From Deinococcus peraridilitoris DSM 19664 (GTDB lineage: Bacteria; Deinococcota; Deinococci; Deinococcales; Deinococcaceae): a stretch of 64,000 nt of DNA. This document shows, piece after piece, positions 39,606 to 49,303 of the stretch. Positions within the stretch are counted from its first letter, which is position 1. Each line of letters opens with the position of its first letter. Below the pieces are notes generated by a model. It saw only the letters and a program-made list of their open reading frames with translations, was not told the DNA's origin and did no database searches. A program made the translations under genes and the position numbers. The stretch spans positions 865,001 through 929,000 of the forward strand of contig NC_019793.1 in assembly GCF_000317835.1 (NCBI RefSeq), in the 5' to 3' direction.

Positions 39606-40646
39606 TTGGATTTTCAGATCGCCTCCATCCTGGCAGCGGACGGCATCACCAACGGTGCGGTCTATGCCCTGCTCAGCCTCGCCCTTGTGCTGGTCTTCGC
39701 CGTGACCCGTGTGATCTTCGTGGCGCAAGGCGAATTCGTCACCTTTGGCGCCCTCACCCTGGCGAGTTTGCAACTTGGTCGCACACCCGGCACGCTGTGG
39801 CTGCTGCTGGGTCTGCTGTCCATCAGCGCGGTGATCGAGGCCGTAAGCCTCACGCGGCGTGGCGAATCGCGCCGGGCCATGCTGGTCGTGGGCGCAGCAG
39901 TTCTGGCCGCGCTTGTCGCATGGGGCATCACAGCATGGATCGCGCCGCTCAAGCTGCCCCTGCCGGCGCAGATCGCGCTGTCGCTGCTGCTGGTCGTGCC
40001 GCTCGGGCCGCTGCTGTACCGGGTGGTCTTCCAGCCGCTGCGTGAAGCGAGCACGCTGGTGCTGCTGATCGTCGCGGTCGCGCTGCACCTCGCCCTGACG
40101 GGCCTGGCGCTGTACTTTTTCGGTGCGGAAGGTTCACGTACACCACCCTTTACCGAGGGTCGGCTGGATCTCGGGGGGGGCGTCACCCTGAGCGGGCAGA
40201 GCCTCTGGACGGTGGCCTTCAGCGCCCTGCTGATGCTGGCGCTGTACCTGTTTTTCGAGCGCACCATTCCTGGCAAGGCTTTGCGCGCCACGGCGATCAA
40301 CCGCCTGGGCGCCCGCCTGAGCGGCATCAGCACGGTCAGCGCCGGGTACCTGTGCTTCACGCTCGCGGCCCTGATCGGCGCTTTCAGTGGGATTCTGATC
40401 GCGCCGTCCACGCCGCTCACCTACGACAGCGGCTTTCTGATCGGGCTCAAAGGCTTCGTCGGCGCCATTATCGGCGGGCTGGCGAGCTATCCGGTGGCGG
40501 CCCTGGGTGCGCTGCTGGTGGGACTGCTGGAGAGTTACGCGTCCTTTCAGCTCAGCGCCTACAAGGAAGTCATTGTGTTCGGCCTGATCATTCCGGTGCT
40601 GCTGTGGCGCTCGCTCACCAGCCACCATGTGGAGGAAGAGGAATGA
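39606..40646 (+). CDS. ABC transporter permease, LivH type
   Basis: A 346-residue permease. The TTG at 39606 is chosen because AAAGGAG lies five bases upstream; the longer frame from 39567 would begin inside the terminator flank. LivH signatures are [23 protein letters not shown] and [13 protein letters not shown]. It contains an extra hydrophobic stretch near residues 70-130, longer than in the LivH of the 21-kb locus. Its stop overlaps the next start (ATGA). Confidence 0.85.
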   Translation: MDFQIASILAADGITNGAVYALLSLALVLVFAVTRVIFVAQGEFVTFGALTLASLQLGRTPGTLWLLLGLLSISAVIEAVSLTRRGESRRAMLVVGAAVLAALVAWGITAWIAPLKLPLPAQIALSLLLVVPLGPLLYRVVFQPLREASTLVLLIVAVALHLALTGLALYFFGAEGSRTPPFTEGRLDLGGGVTLSGQSLWTVAFSALLMLALYLFFERTIPGKALRATAINRLGARLSGISTVSAGYLCFTLAALIGAFSGILIAPSTPLTYDSGFLIGLKGFVGAIIGGLASYPVAALGALLVGLLESYASFQLSAYKEVIVFGLIIPVLLWRSLTSHHVEEEE

Positions 40647-42450
40647 GCGCGCCGATTCCGCCTTCTCTGGCGCCAGCCGGGCATTCGGCGCGCCGCAGTC
40701 CGCGGCCTCTCATTCTGCTGGCCAGCGTCATCGCGGTGCTGCTGGCCCCCCTGCTGCTATCGCAGTTCAGCGTGACCTTGCTGGGCTACATCGGGCTGTT
40801 CAGCCTGATCGCCATGGGACTCGTGCTGCTCACAGGCGTCGCGGGATCCACCAGTTTTGGGCAGGCGGCCTTCATGGGCGTGGGTGCCTACACCACGGCC
40901 GTGCTGACCACCCGCTACGGATTTTCCCCGTGGTGGACACTGCTGATCGCCCTGGGCGTGACCAGCGTGGTGGCACTCATCCTGGGCGCCGTGACCCTGC
41001 GCATGCAAGGGCACTACCTGCCGCTCGCGACGATCGCCTGGGGCATTAGCCTGTACTACCTGTTCGGCAACTCCGAGGCGCTGGGCGGCTTTACGGGACT
41101 GCGCGAGATTCCCGCTTTGAGCGTGTTCGGATACGCGCTCACGGACAACCGGGCCTACTATTACCTGATCTGGCTGTGCGTGGGACTCGCTGCCTGGGGC
41201 GCGCAGAACCTGCTTTCCTCGCGCACCGGGCGGGCGATTCGGGCGCTGCGGGGCGGGGCGGTCGTGGCGGAGAGTTTCGGCGCCAATACCTTCGCCCTGC
41301 GCATCCAGACTTTTTTGCTGGCCGCGCTGCTGGCCTGCCTGGCGGGCTGGCTGTACGCACACTTTCAGCGCTTCGTGAACCCCACACCCTTCGGCCTCGC
41401 GCAGGGCATCGAGTTTCTGTTCATGGCCGTGGTGGGCGGCGCCGGGCACATCTGGGGAGCCATCCTGGGCGCGGCCCTGCTGACGCTGCTGCGCGACGAG
41501 CTGCAGGACATCCTGCCCGCACTGCTCGGTCAGAGCGGTGACTTCGTGACGGTCGTGTTCGGCCTGCTGGTGATCCTGATGCTGCAATTCGCCCGGCAGG
41601 GCCTGTGGCCCCTGATCGACCGCCTGGTTCCCAAAGGCGCGCCGCGAATCGCGAGCGCCCCCGAACCGCTGCCCAGTCACCCCAAGCCTCAGGCCGGAGA
41701 AGAGCTGCTGCGTGTCGAGCAGGCCGTCAAGCAGTTCGGCGGGCTGCGCGCCGTATCGGGCGTGAGCTTCACCCTGCACGCCGGTGAGATTCTGGGATTG
41801 ATCGGCCCGAACGGCGCGGGCAAGAGCACCATGTTCAACCTGGTGTCGGGCGTGTCACCCGTGACTTCCGGGCGGGTATTGCTGCGCGGGCAGGACGTGA
41901 CCCGGTTGCCTTCGCGCGCCATCGCGCGGCGCGGTCTGGGGCGCACCTTTCAGCATGTCCGGCTCTTTCCGGAGATGACCCTGGTGGAAAACACCATGAT
42001 GGGTGGTTACGCCCGGGCACGCGCGGGTGTGGTGGCCTCCATGCTGCACCTGGAACGCCGCGAGGAGGACAGCCTGCAGGCGGCGGCCTTGCGGCAGCTC
42101 GAGCGGGTGGGCCTTTCGGAACAGGCGTGGCTGCAGGCAGGCAATCTGCCGCTGGGCAAGCAGCGGCTGCTGGAAATCGCGCGCGCCCTCGTGCACGACC
42201 CGGTGCTGCTATTGCTCGACGAGCCCGCCGCGGGCCTGCGCTTCAACGAAAAGCAGGAGTTGTCCGCCCTGCTGCGCCGCCTGCGTGACGAGGGCGTCAC
42301 GATCCTGCTGGTCGAGCACGACATGGACCTCGTCATGAACCTCGCCGACCGTCTGGTGGTCATGAACTACGGTGAGAAGCTGGCCGAAGGTACCCCCGAG
42401 GCCATTCAGCAGCATCCGGCCGTTCGTGAGGCGTACCTGGGCGGTGTCGC

Positions 42451-42454
<4 letters not shown>
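40643..42454 (+). CDS. Fused ABC permease and ATP-binding protein (LivM-LivG)
   Basis: A 603-residue fusion. Residues ~1-330 are a LivM-type permease ([37 protein letters not shown]). After a linker rich in Pro and Ala, residues ~355-600 form a LivG-type ATPase with GPNGAGKST, a degenerate signature ([13 protein letters not shown]), [11 protein letters not shown] and the H-loop VEHD. One chain thus supplies half of the channel and one ATPase, which fixes their 1:1 stoichiometry. The start overlaps the LivH stop and the end overlaps livF. Confidence 0.92.
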
Positions 42455-43203
<749 letters not shown>

Positions 43204-43271
43204 ATGCGTTCTGTTGATGAAGTGCAGCCACCCACGGTTCCACCGCAGTCCGGCACTTTCCGGAGCGGGCG

Positions 43272-43724
43272 TCAGACCGGTTGTTCTGCGCGCGTGAGCC
43301 GCTTGCGGCTGTACATCCGCTCATCGGCCAGGTGGACCAGTTCGGCGCCGCTTCGCCCCTCTTGCGGAAAGGGCGCCAGCCCGAAACTGGCGCCCGCTCG
43401 TGGAAAGCTGTCTGCGCGAAGGATGTCGGTGGTGCGCTTGACCCGCGCACTCATGGACGCTACCACCTTCTGCAGGTCCTCGGTGCGGTCGTGACTGAGC
43501 AGCAGGGCGTCGCCGCTGTCGTGGCCCTCGCTGTCGTTGATTGCCTTGAGCCCGTCGATGTCGATCACCGTAACAGTGAATCCGGCATTCTGACGCGTGA
43601 CATGCCTCAGGATCGCGTCAAGGTCGAGGTCAAAGGCCCGGCGGTTTCCCAGGCCGGTCAGCGCGTCGGAGAGGGCCGCCGTCTCCAGATATTTCCTACG
43701 TCGGTAATTGAGGCTTGAGATCAC
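43272..43724 (-). pseudogene. Degenerate GGDEF-domain remnant
   Basis: A 150-codon frame with the start of a GGDEF domain (SDALTGLGNRRAFD, then TVTVIDIDGLKAINDSEGHDSGDALLL) and its end (GASFGLAPFPQEG...LADERMYSRKR). The central block with the GG(D/E)EF active site is missing and replaced by SHDRTEDLQKVVASMSARVKRTTD. It cannot be an active cyclase. The N terminus is also abrupt (GTG, no sensory domain). Probably a decayed gene, possibly the C-terminal relic of the GAF gene at 45-46 kb. Confidence 0.75.
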
Positions 43725-43734
43725 TTACGGGAAC

Positions 43735-43758
43735 GATGGTGGCTCGTACCATCGAGCC
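43735..43758. promoter_or_regulatory. Interleaved, mutually exclusive hairpins
   Basis: GATGGT (43735-43740) can pair with ACCATC (43748-43753), or GGCTCG (43741-43746) with CGAGCC (43753-43758). Each stem occupies the other's loop. It lies between two minus-strand frames. Confidence 0.3.
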
Positions 43759-43777
43759 CACTCAAATGGCGTTCCGT

Positions 43778-44716
43778 TCAGCCAAGCCGGGGTACGACGA
43801 TGAACAGGGCGCGGAGCATGCACGTGATGAGCAGCAGGCTGAGCCCCCCAAACGTCAGGGCGTCGGGCGCGAGCAGAGGCTGCGCTCGTAGTGCCTGCCA
43901 GGTCACCAGGGCCATCAACCCCAGATACAGCCCGGCACCCGTCCAGAGCAGGTGCAGACGCTGCGCGTCCGTCAGGCGCGGCAGGCGAAGCAGAAGTGCA
44001 CCGATGAGCGGCAACACCTGCAGCGCATGGAGGCCCACGAAATGGCCGATCCGCAGGTCGCCACCCACCGTGCTCCAGCCCACCAGCATCAACCCAGCGC
44101 TGTCATCTGGCGCGCCCACGCCATGAGCGCCGGCCACCCCCTGAAAATCCGCAAGTTGCTGCGCCGTAGGCAAGGTCATCAAGGCGCCTTCCGACATGCC
44201 CACCAACGTCAACATCAACCCCAGCCGCAACGACCACGCCAGCACCGGGGACGTGAACGGTTGACGCAGCACCAGGATCGCGGTCCACAGGTGCGCGAGC
44301 CACAGCCCGACAATCGACACGCCCATCGATGCCCACAGGGCCCCGTCCAGGGGTGTCGAGACATTGAAGTGGGAGGTGGTCCCACGGAACGCCTGCGTGG
44401 CAATCACCAGGAGTTCCAGCGCGAGGGTGATGAGCACCGTCCACGCCAGGACGCTGACCAGACGGGCCCGGCCTTGCACAAACCCGAGCATCCACAGCAG
44501 CGTCAGGTTGTACATGCTGATGGAAACGGCAAACTTTAACGGCTTGAGCCAGACGGGGGCGCCCATGACGTAGCGTGGATCAAGAAAAATGCCCGCGAGG
44601 AAGAAGGCGCTCAGGCCAGCGGCGAGCACCGCAGAAAGCAGCAGCGGCGGGTGGGTGGCCCACAGCGTCTGGACGAACCGAACGGGTGATTGCACCTCAG
44701 ACCTCGTGGACATCAT
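43778..44716 (-). CDS. Polytopic membrane protein of unknown function
   Basis: A 312-residue protein with about eight hydrophobic segments. Several conserved-looking polar residues lie between them (MGAPVWLKPLKFAVSISMYNL; RGTTSHFNVSTPLDGALWASMG; IGHFVGLHALQVLPL). No family I can name. AGGAGG lies just before tandem ATG codons, so the start may be 44716 or 44713. It sits alone between two decayed signalling genes. Confidence 0.8.
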   Translation of the reverse strand: MMSTRSEVQSPVRFVQTLWATHPPLLLSAVLAAGLSAFFLAGIFLDPRYVMGAPVWLKPLKFAVSISMYNLTLLWMLGFVQGRARLVSVLAWTVLITLALELLVIATQAFRGTTSHFNVSTPLDGALWASMGVSIVGLWLAHLWTAILVLRQPFTSPVLAWSLRLGLMLTLVGMSEGALMTLPTAQQLADFQGVAGAHGVGAPDDSAGLMLVGWSTVGGDLRIGHFVGLHALQVLPLIGALLLRLPRLTDAQRLHLLWTGAGLYLGLMALVTWQALRAQPLLAPDALTFGGLSLLLITCMLRALFIVVPRLG

Positions 44717-44937
44717 TCCTCCTGGTCAACAGCGCGTGCCGCCTGAATGAGCGGCAGGGCGCCAGGGTTGGCTTTCAGCGGCGTGGCGAGTGCTCACCAT
44801 TCGTGTCAGGCGGCGTGTAAATGCCTTGCGTCCAGTCCCTCTGCGCTTGCATGCGCCACAGCGACATGCTCACTGCTCCAGCGTAATACATTCAAACACC
44901 GCAGCTGAGCACATTCGGGAGCGTCACGTTAGGCGCG

Positions 44938-46141
44938 TCATGGCGAATCTTCTCCACTGTCGTTGATCGACAGCAACGCCAACGTGAATGCGTAGGAGGA
45001 CGGCGGGTCACACGGCTTGGCGTCAGACACAAGGAACATCGCACACGTCTGCGCTTCCATTGGGATTCTGACGCAAGTCAGCTTTACCGGCGTAGGATAT
45101 TTCAGGTGAGAGCAGCGTTGCAAGGCAACGCCGACGTGTCGAACTGCGGCCTCGAACAGGGAACGCTGGGCTGGTGTCCAGCCGCCGGCACCGTGCAAGC
45201 GCAGGGCCGTAAAAGCGTACGTATTCGTCTCGACTGTGCCCAGAAAACCCCAGGCAGCAGCGCACACGCTGCCTGCACAAACGGCGCCATCGCCGTCGGA
45301 TGGGCAGCGTAGTGGTCGACATACACCACTTCGCGCTTTTCCAACAGCTCCCAGAGAACGCCTTCTCCGCGGGGCAGACCCCGGGCCAGGAGCATGCGGA
45401 AGGGATCGAGGTCCAGCGGTCCTGACCAGGCCTCATGCAGCTGCGCTTCTTCCATCCCGTACACGACCAGCCCACCCCAGTCCACATCGAGAGTGCGGGC
45501 CACCAGTTTTATGGCCTCCTGAACAAGTTGATCCGGATCAAGGCCGAGGTCCATCAGCGTAGAAACGGCCAGCAGCGTTTCGGCGTAGTCCTTGGCCTGT
45601 TTCAGGTTCGCAAGCGCCTCTTCTTTCATGCGGGACTCGCGCGACAGCAGTTCGGCCTTGCGGCGCAGTTCGAGCTCATCGACGACCAGCGCCGCGAGAT
45701 TTTCAAGAATCCGCTTTTCCCTGGCGCCGAACGTCCTCGCCTCGACATCCGTCACACACAAGGTGCCGAGCCTGTAACCGTCTGGGGTGATCAGCGGCGC
45801 TCCCGCGTACAGGCGAATGTGTGGCTCTCCCGTGACCATGGGTTGTGCATGAAGCGAGCGTCCCGTGTGGCGTCCGGTACGACCATCACCTCGTCGGACA
45901 GAATGGCCCAGGCACACAGCGAGGTTGCACGGGGCGCCTCCGTACTGCTGATGCCTACACAGGCCTTGCCCTACTGGCGCGCTTCGTCCACAAAGTTAAT
46001 GACCGCGAGCGGCATGTCGAACACCTCGGACGCCAGTTGAGCGATCCGGTCGAAGGCAGCTTCCGGCAGGGTATCGAGCACGCTGTAGCGCCGAAGCGCT
46101 TCGAGCCGTTGCGCTTCGTTCGAGGGCCGGGGAGCTTCCAC
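44938..46141 (-). pseudogene. Decayed GAF-domain sensor gene
   Basis: GTG at 46141 with a TAGACT box six bases upstream starts a typical GAF protein (RLEALRRYSVLDTLPEAAFDRIAQLA). An in-frame TAG stops it after 56 codons (45973-45971), where a Trp codon is expected. The frame resumes (GKACVGISSTEAP...RDARFMHNP) but loses one base near 45840 before MVTGEPHIRLYAGAPL. A second GAF module follows (LDVDWGGLVVYGMEE) and shifts frame again near 45260. After GVALQR (about 45110) the tail no longer resembles a signalling domain. At least three lesions are present, so it is a real pseudogene. Confidence 0.85.
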
Positions 46142-46268
46142 CCTCTTAGTCTAGCCCTGGACCTAAACGATTTGTTAAGTCTTCACAGCGCACGGGGCTA
46201 GACTGAAAGAGGAAGGCTCCTTCAGGTTGAACCGGGTGCAACAACGCCCTATGCCCAAAAAAAACCAC

Positions 46269-46274
46269 TAGAAT
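46269..46274 (+). promoter_or_regulatory. Leaderless -10 box of plsY
   Basis: TAGAAT lies six bases before the GTG start. An A8 run is just upstream; no -35 can be named. Confidence 0.5.
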
Positions 46275-46280
46275 CGGGCC

Positions 46281-46871
46281 GTGACGCTTCTTGCGCTGGT
46301 TCTGGCGTACCTGCTCGGCAGCATTCCTGCCGGCGCCTGGGTCGCGCACGGGCGCGGCGTGGACATTCGCAAAGTCGGCAGTGGAAACACCGGCGCCACC
46401 AATGTCGCCCGGGCGGTTGGAACCGGTGCCGGCCTGACGGTCGCCGCGTTCGACGCGCTCAAGGGAGTGCTGGCCGTGCTGCTGGCCCGCATATTCGTTC
46501 AGGACCCGATCATCGAGACCGTGTGTGGCGCGCTGGCCGTGCTGGGACACAACTTCAGCGTGTTTCTGCGCTTTCGCGGCGGCAAAGGCGTAGCGACTTC
46601 ACTTGGGACCGTGATCGCCATCAATCCGCTGGTGGGTCTGAGCGCGCTGGTGATCGGCGGAAGCTGTATCGCCCTGACCCGCTTCGTCTCGGCGGGCAGC
46701 ATTGTCGGGGCCGTGGCCACCAGCGTACTGGCCCTGGTCGTGGGAGCGCCCGTCTGGGAGCTGGGCGTGATTCTGTTTCTCTCTGCCCTGCTGATCTGGC
46801 AGCACCGCGACAACATGAAACGCCTGCAGGCCGGCAGCGAGCGCCGCCTCGGCGAAAAAATTCAGGCGTAA
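46281..46871 (+). CDS. plsY: Glycerol-3-phosphate acyltransferase PlsY
   Basis: A 196-residue membrane enzyme that acylates glycerol-3-phosphate from acyl-phosphate, the first step of phospholipid synthesis. Hallmarks are [13 protein letters not shown] (motif 1), [13 protein letters not shown] (motif 2 region), [21 protein letters not shown] (motif with the phosphate loop) and about five to seven membrane segments. It starts with GTG downstream of a leaderless -10. bshB1 follows after nine bases. Confidence 0.95.
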   Translation: MTLLALVLAYLLGSIPAGAWVAHGRGVDIRKVGSGNTGATNVARAVGTGAGLTVAAFDALKGVLAVLLARIFVQDPIIETVCGALAVLGHNFSVFLRFRGGKGVATSLGTVIAINPLVGLSALVIGGSCIALTRFVSAGSIVGAVATSVLALVVGAPVWELGVILFLSALLIWQHRDNMKRLQAGSERRLGEKIQA

Positions 46872-46879
46872 CGCCACGC

Positions 46880-47587
46880 ATGATCACCACCTTCGGCACG
46901 CCCCAACCGCTGCACGCCCTGTGCCTCGCGCCGCACCCGGACGACGCCGAAATCGGCGCTGGGGGCACGCTGGCGCAGCTGGCGAGGCTTGGTCGGCCTG
47001 TCGGGATTCTGGAGCTGTCCCGCGGCGAACAGGGCACGCTGGGCACACCGGAAATCCGGGCACTCGAATGCGTCCGCGCGGGCGAAATCCTCGGGCTTTC
47101 CTGGCGCGGTCAGCTGGGTCTGCCCGACGGCGACCTTGGTGACACTCCGGAGGCGGCGCACGCCCTGGCCGCGGTCCTGCGTCTTGTGCGGCCGCAACTG
47201 CTGTTCGTGCCGCATTACGCTGACCGGCACCCGGACCACGTCGGCTCGTATCAACTGGCCAAACGTGCGCTGCACCTGGCCGCGCTCGCCAAAGCCGAGG
47301 TGCCCGGCAGTTCTCACCGTGCCGCGCGGGTGCTGCTTTACCAGGGCAACGCACCGATTCAACCGAACGTGCTCGTCGACATCGAGCAAGACCTCATCAC
47401 CTGGGAAGCGGCCATTCGGGCGCACGCCAGCCAGTTCTCGGGCCGGGCGGTGTCCGAGACCGTCACACCCGAGGTGATCGAGCGGCGCAAGGCGCGCCTG
47501 ATGTACTGGGGAACCTTTGCGGGTCGGCGTTTTTGTGAGGCGTTTGAAAGCGAGTCACCGCTGCTGCTCGCCCCGCAGTCGCTGTAA
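46880..47587 (+). CDS. bshB1: Bacillithiol biosynthesis deacetylase BshB1 (PIG-L family)
   Basis: A 235-residue LmbE/PIG-L deacetylase with zinc motifs PHPDDAEIG (~18-26) and HPDH (~119). It removes the acetyl group from N-acetylglucosaminyl-malate in bacillithiol synthesis. GGTLAQLARLGRPVGILELSRGEQGTLGTPEIR is typical of BshB1. The ATG at 46880 is the first with the family N terminus; the longer frame is only plsY read in another frame. Probably co-transcribed with plsY. Confidence 0.92.
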   Translation: MITTFGTPQPLHALCLAPHPDDAEIGAGGTLAQLARLGRPVGILELSRGEQGTLGTPEIRALECVRAGEILGLSWRGQLGLPDGDLGDTPEAAHALAAVLRLVRPQLLFVPHYADRHPDHVGSYQLAKRALHLAALAKAEVPGSSHRAARVLLYQGNAPIQPNVLVDIEQDLITWEAAIRAHASQFSGRAVSETVTPEVIERRKARLMYWGTFAGRRFCEAFESESPLLLAPQSL

Positions 47588-47712
47588 GGCCGGCTGGGGC
47601 CTGCCTTCCCGACACGCACGAGAGCAAACTGTCGTAGATTGAAGAAACCGCTTGTGATGTTCGCGCTGCCCGGATCGGGCAGGGTGTGTTTCGATCGTTC
47701 TTCTGGAGTTGT

Positions 47713-48027
47713 ATGCCCGTCAGAATCCGCATTTACGGCAAGGAAGCCATCTACGATCAGGGCGCGTGGACCTGCGACGACGACTCGCTGACCGCCATGT
47801 TGCAGAGCATGGTCGATCCGCGCGCCGTACATACCGCCGACCATGAACGCGAGCACGCGCTGTATGCAGCGGGCCGCTTTGGAGGGCTCATTCTGCTGGA
47901 GACCGGCTGGGTGCCTGCGGAGCATCCGGCTCCCGAGATCACCCTGGAAGACCTGACCGGACGAAAGCCGGGCAGCGAGTCCCGAAGCGGCCTGTTCTCC
48001 TTTTTCAAGCGGCGTCCTTCACGCTGA
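47713..48027 (+). CDS. Small hypothetical protein
   Basis: A 104-residue protein with no domain I recognise. It begins MPVRIRIYGKEAIYDQGAWTCDDDSLTAMLQSM and ends in a basic tail (SFFKRRPSR). TGGAG precedes the ATG at 47713. No signal peptide or membrane segment. Confidence 0.65.
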   Translation: MPVRIRIYGKEAIYDQGAWTCDDDSLTAMLQSMVDPRAVHTADHEREHALYAAGRFGGLILLETGWVPAEHPAPEITLEDLTGRKPGSESRSGLFSFFKRRPSR

Positions 48028-48059
48028 GCCTCTTGCCTAGAGCAACAGTGCGCGCCACA

Positions 48060-48088
48060 TTGACGCCCCCGCGAGGAAACGGTAAGGT
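48060..48088 (+). promoter_or_regulatory. asd promoter
   Basis: TTGACG (48060-48065), exactly 17 bp, then TAAGGT (48083-48088), six bases before the leader-peptide ATG. A strong sigma-70-type promoter giving a leaderless transcript. Confidence 0.75.
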
Positions 48089-48094
48089 GCCTGC

Positions 48095-48127
48095 ATGGCG
48101 TACGCCACCCTGACGACGATTTTCTAG
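48095..48127 (+). CDS. asd leader peptide (10 aa, Thr/Ile-rich)
   Basis: ATG at 48095 to TAG at 48125-48127 encodes [10 protein letters not shown]. Three of ten residues are Thr and one Ile, the end products of the aspartate pathway that Asd feeds. The mRNA should start at the ATG. A perfect hairpin begins at the last base of the stop codon and a terminator follows. Confidence 0.6.
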   Translation: MAYATLTTIF

Positions 48128-48179
48128 GCGACGAAGACTTCTTCGTCGCCTTCACCTGCTCCCCAGAGCAGGTTTTTTT
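48127..48179 (+). terminator. asd leader hairpin and attenuator terminator
   Basis: Hairpin 1: GGCGACGAAGA (48127-48137) with TCTTCGTCGCC (48140-48150). Terminator: ACCTGCTC (48154-48161) with GAGCAGGT (48166-48173), followed by seven T. Both precede the asd start by 50-100 bases. Confidence 0.8.
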
Positions 48180-48231
48180 GTCGCCAGTTCAGATCCTGTG
48201 CAAGCCCTCGTTCAACAAGGAGCCAGATATG

Positions 48232-49245
48232 CGCTTAGCCATTGTCGGTGCCACCGGTGCAGTCGGTCACGAACTCCTCTCGGTGCTGGAACGCTCGACC
48301 CTGCACTTCGACGAACTGCTGCTTTACGCCTCACCGCGCAGTGCGGGCAGCACGCTGTCCTTTCAGGACCGCAAAATCACCGTGCAGGTCACCCCGGAAG
48401 GCGCCATCGACGCCGACGTGATTCTGGCGAGTGCAGGAGGCTCGGTCTCGAAGGCACTCGCACCCGTCTGGGCCGCGAACGGCGCCGTGGTGATCGACAA
48501 CTCCAGCGCCTTTCGCATGGACGAGCGCGTGCCGCTGGTGATTCCGGAGATCAATCCACAAGCAGCACTCACGCACCAGGGCATCATCGCCAATCCCAAC
48601 TGCACCACCGCCATCGCCGCCGTGGCGCTGTGGCCGCTGCATCAAGCTTTCGGCATCCGCCGGGCGATTTTCAGTACCTACCAGGCCACTTCGGGCGCGG
48701 GTGCCAAGGGCATGGACGAGTTGCTGAGCGGCACCAAAGACTTCCTGGAGGGGCGTAAAGTCACGCCCTCGACTTTCGCACACCCCATTCCCTTCAATTT
48801 GATTCCGCACATCGACGCTTTTCAGGACAACGGCTACACCAAGGAAGAAATGAAGGTCGTCTGGGAAACCCGCAAGATCTTCGGTGCGCCCGAACTGCGT
48901 ATTTCATGCACGGCCGTGCGTATTCCCACCCTGCGCGCGCACAGCGAGGCCATCACCCTCGAACTGGAGCGCCCCGCCACGCCCGACGAAGCCCGCGAAC
49001 TGCTCCGGCAAGCTCCAGGAGTGGAGGTGGTGGATGACCCGAACGCCAGACGCTATCCCATGCCGCTCACTTCCAGCGGCAAATATGACGTGGAAGTCGG
49101 ACGCCTGCGCGCGAGTCTGGTGTTCGACGGTGGCCTCGACTTGTTTGTCTCGGGCGACCAGCTGCTGAAAGGGGCCGCTCTCAACGCCGTGCAGATCGCC
49201 GAGGAATTGCAACGCCAGGGTGCGCTGGGAGCGCGTGTTTTCTGA
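48232..49245 (+). CDS. asd: Aspartate-semialdehyde dehydrogenase
   Basis: A 337-residue enzyme that reduces aspartyl phosphate to aspartate semialdehyde, the branch point to Lys, Met and Thr. [11 protein letters not shown] (7-17) binds NADP, the catalytic cysteine is Cys125 (NPNCTTAI) and the active-site region [13 protein letters not shown] is present. AAGGAG precedes the ATG. Regulated, on sequence evidence, by the leader peptide and attenuator upstream. Confidence 0.95.
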   Translation, partial: RLAIVGATGAVGHELLSVLERSTLHFDELLLYASPRSAGSTLSFQDRKITVQVTPEGAIDADVILASAGGSVSKALAPVWAANGAVVIDNSSAFRMDERVPLVIPEINPQAALTHQGIIANPNCTTAIAAVALWPLHQAFGIRRAIFSTYQATSGAGAKGMDELLSGTKDFLEGRKVTPSTFAHPIPFNLIPHIDAFQDNGYTKEEMKVVWETRKIFGAPELRISCTAVRIPTLRAHSEAITLELERPATPDEARELLRQAPGVEVVDDPNARRYPMPLTSSGKYDVEVGRLRASLVFDGGLDLFVSGDQLLKGAALNAVQIAEELQRQGALGARVF

Positions 49246-49254
49246 GTAAGCCGG

Positions 49255-49291
49255 AGAGGGCCGCCTGGAAAATACATCCGTGCGGCCCTCT
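49255..49291. terminator. Bidirectional terminator between asd and the glycan operon
   Basis: AGAGGGCCGC (49255-49264) pairs with GCGGCCCTCT (49282-49291) around a 17-base A/T-richer loop; TTGTG follows. Confidence 0.65.
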
Positions 49292-49303
49292 TTGTGATTC
49301 AGT

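Noticed and set aside
46523..46879. N-terminal extension of the bshB1 frame across plsY
   Set aside because: The extension is plsY read in another frame; BshB1 homology begins at 46880.
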